From Desulfurococcales archaeon ex4484_204 (lineage in GTDB: Archaea > Thermoproteota > Thermoprotei_A > Sulfolobales > NBVN01), in contig NJEF01000066.1 in assembly GCA_002255065.1 (NCBI GenBank), positions 1 through 5,866 of the forward strand: a stretch of 5,866 nucleotides of DNA, given 5' to 3'. Positions 1 to 5,525 of this stretch are shown here, piece by piece. The translations under genes and the position numbers were made by a program. Below the pieces are notes generated by a model. It saw only the letters and a program-made list of their open reading frames with translations. It was not told where the DNA came from and made no database searches. Each line of letters opens with the position of its first letter. Positions within the stretch are counted from its first letter, which is position 1.

Positions 1-104
1 GCCTGAACACCGTGGGGACCGTGAGGAGGATGCTGGAGAGCTTTAAGAGGTGCGGGCTCTCCAAGGTCCTACCCTACGTTAAGGCCCTCGTTGGGGGTGG
101 TTAG
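1..104 (+). CDS. C-terminal end of an unidentified protein (5' truncated by window edge)
   Basis: The frame is open from the left edge (first full codon at 3) to a TAG at 102-104, giving 33 residues that begin LNTVGTVRRMLESFKRCG and end VKALVGGG. The segment looks like a real C-terminus: an amphipathic helix rich in Arg and Lys, followed by a short hydrophobic and glycine tail, with the same AGG/CTC/GTT codon preference as its neighbours. I do not recognise the family from this much sequence. The next gene begins one base after this stop, and its ribosome binding site (GGGGGTGG, 93-100) lies inside the last codons here. The two are therefore probably co-transcribed and translationally coupled. 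Confidence 0.6.
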   Translation, partial: LNTVGTVRRMLESFKRCGLSKVLPYVKALVGGG

Positions 105-105
105 C

Positions 106-471
106 TTGGGTGGCTGGGTTAGGTACCTCGTTGAGTGGGGCTGCGGGGCTACGTTGAGCCATGAGGACCCAGCGCTAGCGGCTAGGAGGGCCGTCATGGA
201 CGCTACATCCCGCGTCTGCCACCTAAACTTCGAGGCGTTGGGAGGGGTTGATATGGAGAGGGACCTCCTCATCGAGGTGGTCGTAGGTGTTCCGTACCCG
301 GAGAGGGTTAGGGCTGAGGACATCGAGGACCTCATACCCTACAACTGCGGGAAGAGGGTTAGGGTGGTTAAGGGTGGTTTAGTGGGTAAGGGTGTGTATA
401 GTGGGGGGAGGTTCGTTGAGGTAGTAATAGCTGTGTCGTTCATAACCATATACGTTAGGGCTAAGCGATAG
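106..471 (+). CDS. Lin0512 family protein (conserved, function unknown)
   Basis: This 121-residue protein matches the plan of the Lin0512 family (about 110-120 residues, found in Firmicutes and archaea, no established biochemical role). Visible family marks are the N-terminal strand VRYLVEWGCG (5-14), then HEDP (19-22, where relatives have H-G/x-Q-D) leading into the helix ALAARRAVMDATSR (23-36). The strand LLIEVVVGVPYPERV (54-68) carries the GVP motif, followed by the IPYNCGKRVRVVKGG segment. No signal peptide or membrane span is seen, so it is probably cytosolic. I chose TTG at 106 because it follows GGGGGTGG by five bases and places the first strand where relatives start. TTG 91 and GTG 97 are in frame but would overlap the preceding gene. 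The stop codon is the first arm of a perfect inverted repeat. Family call is fairly firm; function is unknown. Confidence 0.82.
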   Translation: MGGWVRYLVEWGCGATLSHEDPALAARRAVMDATSRVCHLNFEALGGVDMERDLLIEVVVGVPYPERVRAEDIEDLIPYNCGKRVRVVKGGLVGKGVYSGGRFVEVVIAVSFITIYVRAKR

Positions 472-500
472 GTTAGCGTATTAAGGGCCTCGCTAACCTA
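469..500 (+). repeat. Perfect 10-bp inverted repeat between the Lin0512 and DUF1028 genes
   Basis: TAGGTTAGCG (469-478) pairs exactly with CGCTAACCTA (491-500) around a 12-base spacer. The first three bases are the Lin0512 stop codon, and the second arm ends just before the GGTTGGTGGGG ribosome binding region of the DUF1028 gene. No T-run follows, so it does not look like an archaeal terminator. In RNA it could be a processing or stability hairpin; in DNA it could be a dimer-binding site. The role is inferred only. Confidence 0.5.
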
Positions 501-516
501 CGGGTTGGTGGGGTGG

Positions 517-1149
517 TTGACCTACAGCATAGTTGCTGTAGCTCCTGGGGGGAGGTACTTAGGTGTTGCTACAGCCTCAGGGAGCGCCGCGGTCGGGTCC
601 AGGGTTCCCTGGGCTAGGTACCCCGTAGCTGCGGTAGCTACCCAGGCCTACACGAACCCCTCCCTAGGCCCTAAGGTAATAGAGCTTGTGGGTAGGGGTT
701 TAAGCGCTGAGGAGGCCTTAAGGGGGTGTTTAAGCACCGACCCCAACCCCGAGCTCAGGCAGGTAGCTGTAGTGTCCATTGGCGGGGGCTCAGCCGTTCA
801 CAGCGGGTCGGGGGTGCCTAGGGAGTCAGGGCACTACGTAGGCAGGTACTCGGTATGCGTAGCTAACCTCGTTGCAGACCCAGGGATAGCTTCGGAGGCG
901 TGCGAGGTCTTTGAGGAGGGGGTGTCGAGAACGTTGAAGGGCTTCGTTAAGTCGATGCTGAAGGCCCTGGAGAGGGCTCACGAGCTAGGGGGCGATAGGA
1001 GGGGTGATAGGAGCTCGGCCATACTAGTCACCGGCCTAACTGAGTACATGCCCTACTACGACAGGTTAGTGGATCTAAGGGTTGACTACAGCGAGAACCC
1101 GGTAGGGGAGCTCGAGAGGCTGGCTAGGGTAGTGCTAGACATCCATTAA
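517..1149 (+). CDS. DUF1028 family protein, Ntn-hydrolase-like
   Basis: A 210-residue protein of the DUF1028 family, whose known structures have an Ntn-hydrolase fold but whose reaction has not, to my knowledge, been established. Seen here: the N-terminal strand TYSIVAVAP (2-10), LGVATASGSAAVGSRVPWAR (15-34), the signature VAAVATQAYTNPSLGP just after it, a LSAEEAL helix, and LRQVAVVS followed by a VHSGSG turn. The C-terminal family block is GDRRGDRSSAILV followed by DLRVDYSENPVGELERL. Length is normal for the family. TTG at 517 was chosen over the in-frame TTG 505 because it gives the usual MT-[YF]-SI beginning, with Thr2 in the position of an Ntn nucleophile. GGTGGGG (508-513) also lies a few bases upstream of it. 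It sits 45 nt after the Lin0512 gene on the same strand, probably in the same transcript. No membrane segment or signal peptide is seen. Substrate is unknown. Confidence 0.88.
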   Translation: MTYSIVAVAPGGRYLGVATASGSAAVGSRVPWARYPVAAVATQAYTNPSLGPKVIELVGRGLSAEEALRGCLSTDPNPELRQVAVVSIGGGSAVHSGSGVPRESGHYVGRYSVCVANLVADPGIASEACEVFEEGVSRTLKGFVKSMLKALERAHELGGDRRGDRSSAILVTGLTEYMPYYDRLVDLRVDYSENPVGELERLARVVLDIH

Positions 1150-1244
1150 GGACCTCACCAGCCGGGTTAAGCATCCACGGGCTCAGGAACCCCATCCCGG
1201 CACGGTTAACGTGCATACGTAGGGCTGCACGACTGGAGGGATGC

Positions 1245-1260
1245 AGGGGTAGCGACCCCT
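1245..1260. repeat. Small perfect hairpin in the convergent gap 1150-1351
   Basis: AGGGGT (1245-1250) and ACCCCT (1255-1260) form a 6-bp stem with a 4-base loop. It lies in the 200-base gap between the DUF1028 gene (+) and the membrane-protein gene (-), where both transcripts end. The gap also carries a 12-base direct repeat, CCCTAAACCCTT, at 1278-1289 and 1331-1342. There is no strong T-rich terminator on either strand, and I see no gene in this gap. Confidence 0.35.
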
Positions 1261-1351
1261 AACGTTGAGGGCGGGCTCCCTAAACCCTTAGACGCACCCC
1301 TCCACGTACCTGTGTAGAGCCTTAGGTACGCCCTAAACCCTTGCAGCCGCC

Positions 1352-1711
1352 CTACATGCACTTCTCAGCTGCTAAGCCCGTGACGTAGGCCCCAGCAATT
1401 ACGGCTGTAAACCATAGCTCGAGGAACACGTACCCGAGGTCTACTGGGCCCAGCCTGGTCATTACTAGCCACATAACCCCCACTGCGTAGGCCACCACCG
1501 TTACCGCGCCGTGGAGGGCCCCGGCCCTCCTAACCTTCTCATCCCTAACCCTAAACCTCATCCACCCAGTCGGTAACGGTAGCCAGTCGAGGAAGGCCGC
1601 TGGTATGAACAGGGGCTTAACCCCGTGGACAACCCCCGTAATGAATAGGAGGCCAGCTAGCGCGACGCAGATAAGGGTCTTAGCAAGGTTAGAAACCAAC
1701 GCATCCACCAA
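1352..1711 (-). CDS. Small integral membrane protein, family not recognised
   Basis: A 119-residue hydrophobic protein with three probable transmembrane helices: about residues 11-30 (TLICVALAGLLFITGVVHGV), 67-86 (LHGAVTVVAYAVGVMWLVM) and 92-114 (YVFLELWFTAVIAGAYVTGL). Between the first two is a loop with an aromatic/proline stretch (FLDWLPLPTGWM) and a basic patch (RFRVRDEKVRR) that probably faces the cytoplasm. I see no catalytic motif and do not recognise the family. The first codon is TTG 1711. GTG 1708 and TTG 1699 are in-frame alternatives, and a GGTGG motif lies six bases before TTG 1699. A TATA element at 1731-1737 predicts a transcription start near 1707-1712, so the mRNA is leaderless or nearly so. 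It ends in TAG facing the DUF1028 gene and is transcribed separately from the ATPase operon. Confidence 0.65.
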   Translation of the reverse strand: MVDALVSNLAKTLICVALAGLLFITGVVHGVKPLFIPAAFLDWLPLPTGWMRFRVRDEKVRRAGALHGAVTVVAYAVGVMWLVMTRLGPVDLGYVFLELWFTAVIAGAYVTGLAAEKCM

Positions 1712-1730
1712 CTACGTAGGCGCCGCCCGG

Positions 1731-1743
1731 TATATTAGGTTAA
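1731..1743 (-). promoter_or_regulatory. TATA-box promoter of the membrane-protein gene
   Basis: On the - strand the sequence reads TTAACCTAATATA, an A/T-rich box in a GC-rich surrounding. Its core (1731-1737) lies about 23 bases before the TTG at 1711, the normal archaeal TATA-to-start spacing. Upstream purines may be part of a BRE. Called from sequence and spacing only. Confidence 0.4.
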
Positions 1744-1792
1744 GCCCTGGATTACCTACTATAAGGCGCCACCATCTACGGCTGATTCACAT

Positions 1793-1821
1793 AGGTGGGA
1801 AGTGTTCTAACTATCCCACCT
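1793..1821. repeat. Strong inverted repeat downstream of the ATPase/nuclease-like operon
   Basis: AGGTGGGA (1793-1800) and TCCCACCT (1814-1821) are exact inverted copies. Inside, AGT (1801-1803) and ACT (1810-1812) add three more pairs with one bulged A. The hairpin lies 54 bases beyond the stop of the small nuclease-like gene on the - strand and 60 bases ahead of the membrane gene's TATA box. It could be a 3'-end stabilising or termination structure for the operon. No T-run follows it on the - strand, so a classic terminator is not shown. Confidence 0.4.
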
Positions 1822-1874
1822 CCTGTGATGTGCTTGCAGAGCTGCGGGATGTAGGTTAGGCGTGTTTAACCCTC

Positions 1875-2258
1875 TTAATGCTTCACGTGTTTTAGCTCTA
1901 CCCCGTGCTCCCTAAGTATTTTCGCTAGGTGCTTACTGCAGGATGCTGCCCTGTAAACAGTGTTTCTCCTCGATTCACTGGCTAGGAGCTTAGCTACCAT
2001 TGTGTCCACCCTTCGCGGGGAATGTATTACAGCCACTATTTTGGAGGTCCTGCTTTGAGGGTGTAGGTAGCTTCCTAGAGGGCCGGCCCGGATCGCGTTG
2101 ATGGTTTCCTGAAGCTTCCTAACGCCGTCTATCTTAGCCCTACTGGTCTCCTCAACAATGACTACCGTATCCCCGGCTACGATGAGGTAGTCAGCGTGCT
2201 TACCTCTAAAACCTGCTTTAGCGGCGAGCTCCTCAAGGTCTATCCTACGGGGCTTCAA
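1875..2258 (-). CDS. Small PD-(D/E)XK-like protein paired with the ATPase
   Basis: A 127-residue soluble protein. Its predicted order of elements is helix (RIDLEELAAKAGF, 5-17), strand (HADYLIVAGD, 21-30), strand (TVVIVEETSRAK, 31-42), helix (IDGVRKLQETINAIRAG, 43-59), strand (SKIVAVIHS, 72-80), helix (VDTMVAKLLASES), strand (TVYRAAS) and helix (SKHLAKILREHG). That order, with Asp23 then Glu36-Glu37 and Lys42, resembles the PD-(D/E)XK nuclease core. The usual E-x-K triad is absent, however: the motif reads E36-E37-T38, so either Lys42 substitutes or the domain is non-catalytic. The TTG start (2258-2256) overlaps the TGA of the frame-corrected ATPase (2257-2255), so the two are translationally coupled and probably act together. 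No strong ribosome binding site of its own is seen. The fold assignment is inference; that this is a real gene is well supported by composition and coupling. Confidence 0.7.
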   Translation of the reverse strand: MKPRRIDLEELAAKAGFRGKHADYLIVAGDTVVIVEETSRAKIDGVRKLQETINAIRAGPLGSYLHPQSRTSKIVAVIHSPRRVDTMVAKLLASESRRNTVYRAASCSKHLAKILREHGVELKHVKH

Positions 2259-3615
2259 GCCAGGATCCGCGCCCGCTCTTCAGCGAGCTCATTAGCTATT
2301 CTAGAGAATTCCTCGTCCGGGATGCCTTCCTCACCGACCTCCAGCTTCTTAAGGGCAGCACCCCCTCCTCAGCCTCTATTAAGTACGCAGCTACGTCGCT
2401 GGGCTTAAGGACCTCGCCCTCGCTGTACCCTAAGCCCTTAGCCCTACCTGGAGACGAGGATAGGGAGACCAGGTTGCTAATGCTGTAAACTATGTAGTCG
2501 CTGTGGGTAGTGAGCACCACGGTCTTCCCAAGCTCGTTAACAGCTCTGGCAACCAGCCTAACGAGGATCCTCTGAGCACGTGGGTGTAGATGTGCTTCGG
2601 GCTCCTCAATAATGACTATGAAGGGGTCGCTCACGGAGGCTAGCGCTAGGGATAGGGTTAGGGACTCACGGATCCCTGACGGAGCTTTTGAGAGGTGGAG
2701 CCTCCTCCCGCTCCACATCCTAGCGTATATCGTGTAGACCCCTGATTCAAACACCGCTTCAATACCGCAGCCCAGCTCTTCAAGCAACGGGTTCACGAGC
2801 TCGAGCTTAACGCCACCCTTATAAAGCTTTTCCGCGAGGCCGTAGTAGAGTTTAATGAAGTACTCATCAGGGTAGGGTATCCCCTTAGTTAACGACGGGG
2901 TTAAGTAGGGTTTGAGGAGCGTTCTCGAGATCCCGGCCCGGCTATCGACTAGTAGGGCGGTAATGTACTCGGAGGTGAAGAACGTTTTAAACGCTGTGCT
3001 GACATAGTACGGCAGGACGTTAAACATAGCGTCAACGACGTCGGATACCCCGGCCACCCTCTCACTAACGATCTCCTTACCCCCGTAACCGATCCTTAAA
3101 ATACCTGGGAAGGTGTCCTTAACTTCGAGCTCGTTGATGAACTCGAGGAAGGGCTTTGAGTGCGTAACCTCGATCCCCTCATGGGTTAGGGTGAACTCGA
3201 TGGTAGCGTGCGGGCCCTCAGCCCTTATAACAGCCTCCCTAGCACCCTCCCTAACGAGCTCTCCTAGCTCGGTCATAAACGTTCTTCGCAGCACCTCAGC
3301 TAGGCCTGACGCTATAGCTCCCGGTAGGTGCTCTATGCAGAGCTTAACAAGCTCTTTAACCTTAGACTCGGGGTTAACACCTGTCCTTACATCCTCAGCA
3401 ACCCTCTCAACAAGCTCAGCTACCTCGGGCTTCCCAAGGACCTCCGTGAAAACGTTGAGGTCGGGTATGGTTGCGGCGAGGCTCCATATGAGGTACGACA
3501 GCATGGATTTGCCAACGCTGTTCCTACCTATAATCACCGTTAACGGCTTTAACTCGAGCTCGACATGCTTGAAGGGGCCGAAGTCCCTAACAGTAACCCT
3601 GGGGCTCAAAGCCAC
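2255..3615 (-). pseudogene. OLD/AAA_21-type ATPase with a one-base frameshift near its C-terminus
   Basis: This is an ABC-type ATP-binding protein of the OLD/AAA_21/RecF-like group. Walker A is GRNSVGKS (30-37), preceded by the typical strand FGPFKHVELELKPLTVIIG. The ABC signature-like PSGIRES is at 312-318, Walker B with catalytic glutamate is FIVIIEEPEAHLHP (332-345), and the H-loop is LTTHSDYIV (368-376). The middle (about 50-300) is a helical insertion. No TOPRIM domain follows, unlike full OLD nucleases. The direct frame stops at 2296 after 439 residues, but its last 21 are an atypical Arg/Ser-rich tail. Shifting by one base in the run at 2361-2365 gives GAALKKLEVGEEGIPDEEF and so on, for 453 residues in all, ending at TGA 2255 on top of the next gene's start. 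GTG 3615 follows GGGGTGGGGG. The break may be a sequencing error, a real lesion or a -1 recoding site. If it is real, the core ATPase motifs remain intact. Confidence 0.8.
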
Positions 3616-3673
3616 CTAGCCCCCACCCCTGATTAACACCTTCAACATGCTGACCGTAAGTCTATAGTATCCT

Positions 3674-3691
3674 CATTTTTAACCCTATAAA
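3674..3691 (-). promoter_or_regulatory. Promoter of the ATPase operon
   Basis: On the - strand the stretch reads TTTATAGGGTTAAAAATG. Either TTTATAG (3691-3685) or TTAAAAATG (3682-3674) could be the TATA box, giving a transcription start near 3650-3662. The leader would be about 35-47 bases and would include the strong ribosome binding site GGGGTGGGGG just ahead of GTG 3615. A/T-rich sequence of this kind stands out in this window. Confidence 0.5.
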
Positions 3692-4028
3692 CCCACCTAC
3701 CCTGTAAGGACGGGGCCTGAGGCCCTAAGCTACAGGCTTTAGGGTTAGGCTCCTTGGCGTTCTACCAGGCCCATCGTAGCTAGGATGGGTGAAGCCCTCC
3801 CTTTTACCTACCCCTAGCCCAGGTGCTTAGAGGAGGTTCCTAGAAGTTGCTAACTTCCTTTAAAGATGTATGGGTTAACTAGTAGCTAAGCAGGGTCTAC
3901 TCGTAGAGCCGCGGGCTATGGACCTTCAACGCTACCTATATGCCTTTCAGCATCACGGTTATCAAATAGTTAGCCTATACATGCTAGCTGGAATTAAGCG
4001 TTAACTAGCTCGCTGAGTATTGAGTAGT

Positions 4029-4038
4029 CTATAAAAGG
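4029..4038 (+). promoter_or_regulatory. + strand TATA box with no protein gene behind it
   Basis: CTATAAAAGG is the best TATA match in the window. It predicts a start near 4055-4062, and the region between carries the inverted repeat CATACGT (4043-4049)/ACGTATG (4059-4065), placed where an operator would lie. The only reading frame is an ATG at 4063 with 17 codons (MVVIARRRETRHRSYPL), unlikely to be a gene. A T-rich tract at 4163-4169 could end a transcript of about 110 bases. Confidence 0.4.
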
Positions 4039-4133
4039 GTTACATACGTACTGGTAGCACGTATGGTGGTTATAGCTCGTAGGCGGGAGACACGTCATAG
4101 AAGCTACCCCCTCTAATCCGCGTTGCCGTAAAT

Positions 4134-4189
4134 ACCTACAGTAGGTGGGGGAGAAGGTAAAATTTTCTTAATCCCTTCTCCCAGCTACC
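4134..4189. repeat. Palindrome plus long hairpin spanning the end of the membrane-anchor remnant
   Basis: ACCTAC-A-GTAGGT (4134-4146) is a 13-base palindrome. It runs straight into GGGAGAAGG (4149-4157), which pairs with CCTTCTCCC (4174-4182) around an A/T-rich 16-base loop. Flanking GTAGGT and AGCTAC can extend the stem imperfectly. The loop holds the - strand stop codon (4170-4168), and on the + strand a TTTTCTT tract. It could terminate transcripts on the + strand or mark an old element boundary. Confidence 0.45.
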
Positions 4190-4344
4190 AGGAACGCTGC
4201 AAGCAATACTACTAGGAGCGAGGCCGCTACGTACTCGCTGAATGGGTACCCATGAACGCTTACCTCGAGGTGGCCGTGCTCCCTGCCGAGGAGGACCCGC
4301 CCTTCAGTACGTATGGTTTGGTAGCGGAGGGTGGCCCGGGGAGC
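4168..4344 (-). pseudogene. Remnant of a surface or secreted protein: C-terminal membrane anchor
   Basis: The frame is open for 58 codons between a TGA (4347-4345) and a TAA (4170-4168) and contains no ATG, GTG or TTG. The translated end is clearly protein-like: a polar segment (RTEGRVLLGREHGHLEVSVH, 12-31), then GYPFSEYV, a single hydrophobic helix ASLLVVLLAAFLVAG (41-55) and a positive tail RRD. This is the usual C-terminal anchor of archaeal exported proteins such as solute-binding or S-layer-type proteins, with the tail in the cytoplasm. The rest of the gene is missing or in other frames. A 33-codon frame from GTG 4405 to TGA 4304 partly overlaps and could be an upstream piece shifted by an indel. 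The parent family cannot be told. It lies between the acetyltransferase gene and the hairpin-rich intergenic stretch. Confidence 0.5.
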
Positions 4345-4483
4345 TCACAGCAGCTATGCCGATGTGTTTAGCCCTCCTAATACCCGGTCCCCTCCCCCAA
4401 ACCACCGCTAACTAATTAACCTTTCCGTGGACGGGCTGTTTGGGAACATGGGGCTACCTAGAGGGGTGTTACAGCTAAGCACC

Positions 4484-5476
4484 CTAGCTGTTAGCGCTTA
4501 TATCCCTAGTGGTGTTGCTCCAGCTACCCCACTCCTCAAGTGTTGGTATGGACTGGGGTAGGGCCGGGATCGGTACCCTAACCGTTACCCACCTCCTACG
4601 CTCCCTAAACCCTAGGGATCTGTAGAAGGCTTCAAGCCCTGAAGCGCTGTCAACACCTACGCGCCTCACCCCCCGCCTAGCTAGGGCTTCAATGACCGCG
4701 GATACCAACGCCTTACCCAGCCCCCTACCCTGGTGCCCCGGGTCTACGGCTAGCAGCCCTACATCTGCTGTGAGGCCCCCGTCCAGGGCTGTGTAGATCG
4801 ATGCATCAACGCACCCCACTACGTCCCCGCCCTCATCAACAGCTACGTAGCACACCGTCCCCGCCCTCCTTAAACGCGTAAGCACGTCGTTAGGGCTTAC
4901 CGGGTGCCACCACACGTACTGGGAGAAGGCCCTGTTAACGACCCTAGCTATGGAGGTGGCATCACCTGGGCTGCACAGCCTAACACCGTAGCTGCTGGGG
5001 GGAGCGTAGCTAGAGGCCCCACCGCCGTAGACCATTAATGTACCCCATGAGGCCGCGAGGCCCGCACCAACAACACCCTCCACTAACCTGTGCAACCACC
5101 CAGACCAGAACCCGCACCTAACGTCGGCAACACCCCTGAGGCCTGCCCGCTCAAGGGCTAGGCGGGCCCACGCAAGGGCTGACCTAACCACGTCGGTGAG
5201 CACCCACGTAGGCACTGACCTATCAGCGATCACCTAGACGGTGTTCGAGCCAGCGGCCCTCCAAACCCATGTAAAACCCACTAAGGAGCTTCCCAGTAGG
5301 TGCAGGGCGTTCCAGCCTAGTGGCTGCCCGCTGAACCAGGCCTCCACATCACCTACACCGACATGCCTAACGTACCACCCCTCCTCAGCGTACGTAGAGC
5401 TGTACAGCCTCGCTAAACCCTCACTCACCCAGCGGTTCCCACCCCTATACCCCTCAGCAATGCGTAGCACGCTCAC
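4484..5476 (-). pseudogene. Two-domain GNAT acetyltransferase interrupted by an in-frame TAG
   Basis: One continuous frame of 330 codons runs from GTG 5476 to TAG 4484-4486, with a single amber codon at 5236-5234 (codon 81). After the stop, 249 codons starting with GTG 5233 contain a complete C-terminal GNAT domain, which transfers an acetyl group from acetyl-CoA to an amine. It has a strand VCYVAVDEGGDVVGCVDAS, motif A VGLLAVDPGHQGRGLGKALV with the QGRGLG acetyl-CoA loop, and motif B GLEAFYRSLGF. The N-terminal part looks like a degenerate GNAT repeat: LVGFTWVWR (65-73) as strand 4, then NTV-stop-VIADRSVP as strand 5, then a long helix. The stop thus falls inside a domain, not between genes. 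GTG 5233 has no ribosome binding site. GTG 5470 is an alternative first codon, six bases after GGGGTG; TAA at 5500-5498 blocks further extension. If the TAG is real, the product is lost or restricted to a reinitiated C-terminal piece. Substrate is unknown. Confidence 0.72.
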
Positions 5477-5525
5477 ACCCCTGGGTAGTAGGGATGCTTA
5501 GCTATGGCTGCTAGCAGGGCTATGC

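Larger units (their letters stand above)
3620..4167. other. Long intergenic stretch without a protein gene; several hairpins and promoters
   Basis: I find no reading frame with coding character on either strand here. What it holds, left to right: the ATPase promoter (3674-3691); a tight hairpin GGGCC-TGA-GGCCC (3711-3723); an imperfect hairpin CCCTAAGC/GCTTTAGGG (3723-3744); a hairpin CCCATC/GATGGG (3770-3789) followed by GTGAAGCCCTCCC; and a perfect hairpin GAAGTT-GCT-AACTTC (3843-3857). Further right are TCTAC-TC-GTAGA around 3900, a direct repeat GTTAACTAG at 3874-3882 and 4000-4008, and a + strand TATA box (4029-4038) with inverted repeats behind it. The stretch is less GC-rich than the genes around it. 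Part may be a decayed mobile element and part a small RNA gene; neither is proven. Confidence 0.5.

Noticed and set aside
1278..1342. CCCTAAACCCTT repeats resembling telomere-like sequence
   Set aside because: Only two exact copies 53 bases apart; similar CCCTAA strings occur singly in genes elsewhere in the window, in line with its codon use. No array.
1605..1859. 84-codon + strand frame overlapping the membrane-protein gene
   Set aside because: Most of it is the complement of the membrane gene and its promoter, and the rest crosses the 1793-1821 hairpin. The composition is not protein-like.
3113..3619. 168-codon open frame on the + strand opposite the ATPase start region
   Set aside because: It is antisense to well-supported ATPase sequence carrying the Walker A motif, and its translation is Ser/Thr/Leu-rich low-complexity without any motif.
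4063..4116. 17-codon ATG frame after the + strand TATA box
   Set aside because: Too short, highly basic, no ribosome binding site and no recognisable motif; a non-coding transcript is the better reading.
3620..4167. tRNA, C/D box sRNA or CRISPR array in the intergenic stretch
   Set aside because: No T-loop GGTTCGAATCC-like motif or cloverleaf, no RTGATGA/CTGA box pairs in order, and no regularly spaced repeats were found by eye.
4484..4620. IPTLEEWGS near the acetyltransferase C-terminus, recalling the IPTL-CTERM sorting signal
   Set aside because: No hydrophobic helix or basic tail follows, the protein is cytosolic in type, and the sorting system is bacterial. It is a chance match.
5234..5236. 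TAG read as pyrrolysine
   Set aside because: TAG ends at least four other genes in this window, no pylTSBCD genes are visible, and GNAT enzymes are not known pyrrolysine proteins.
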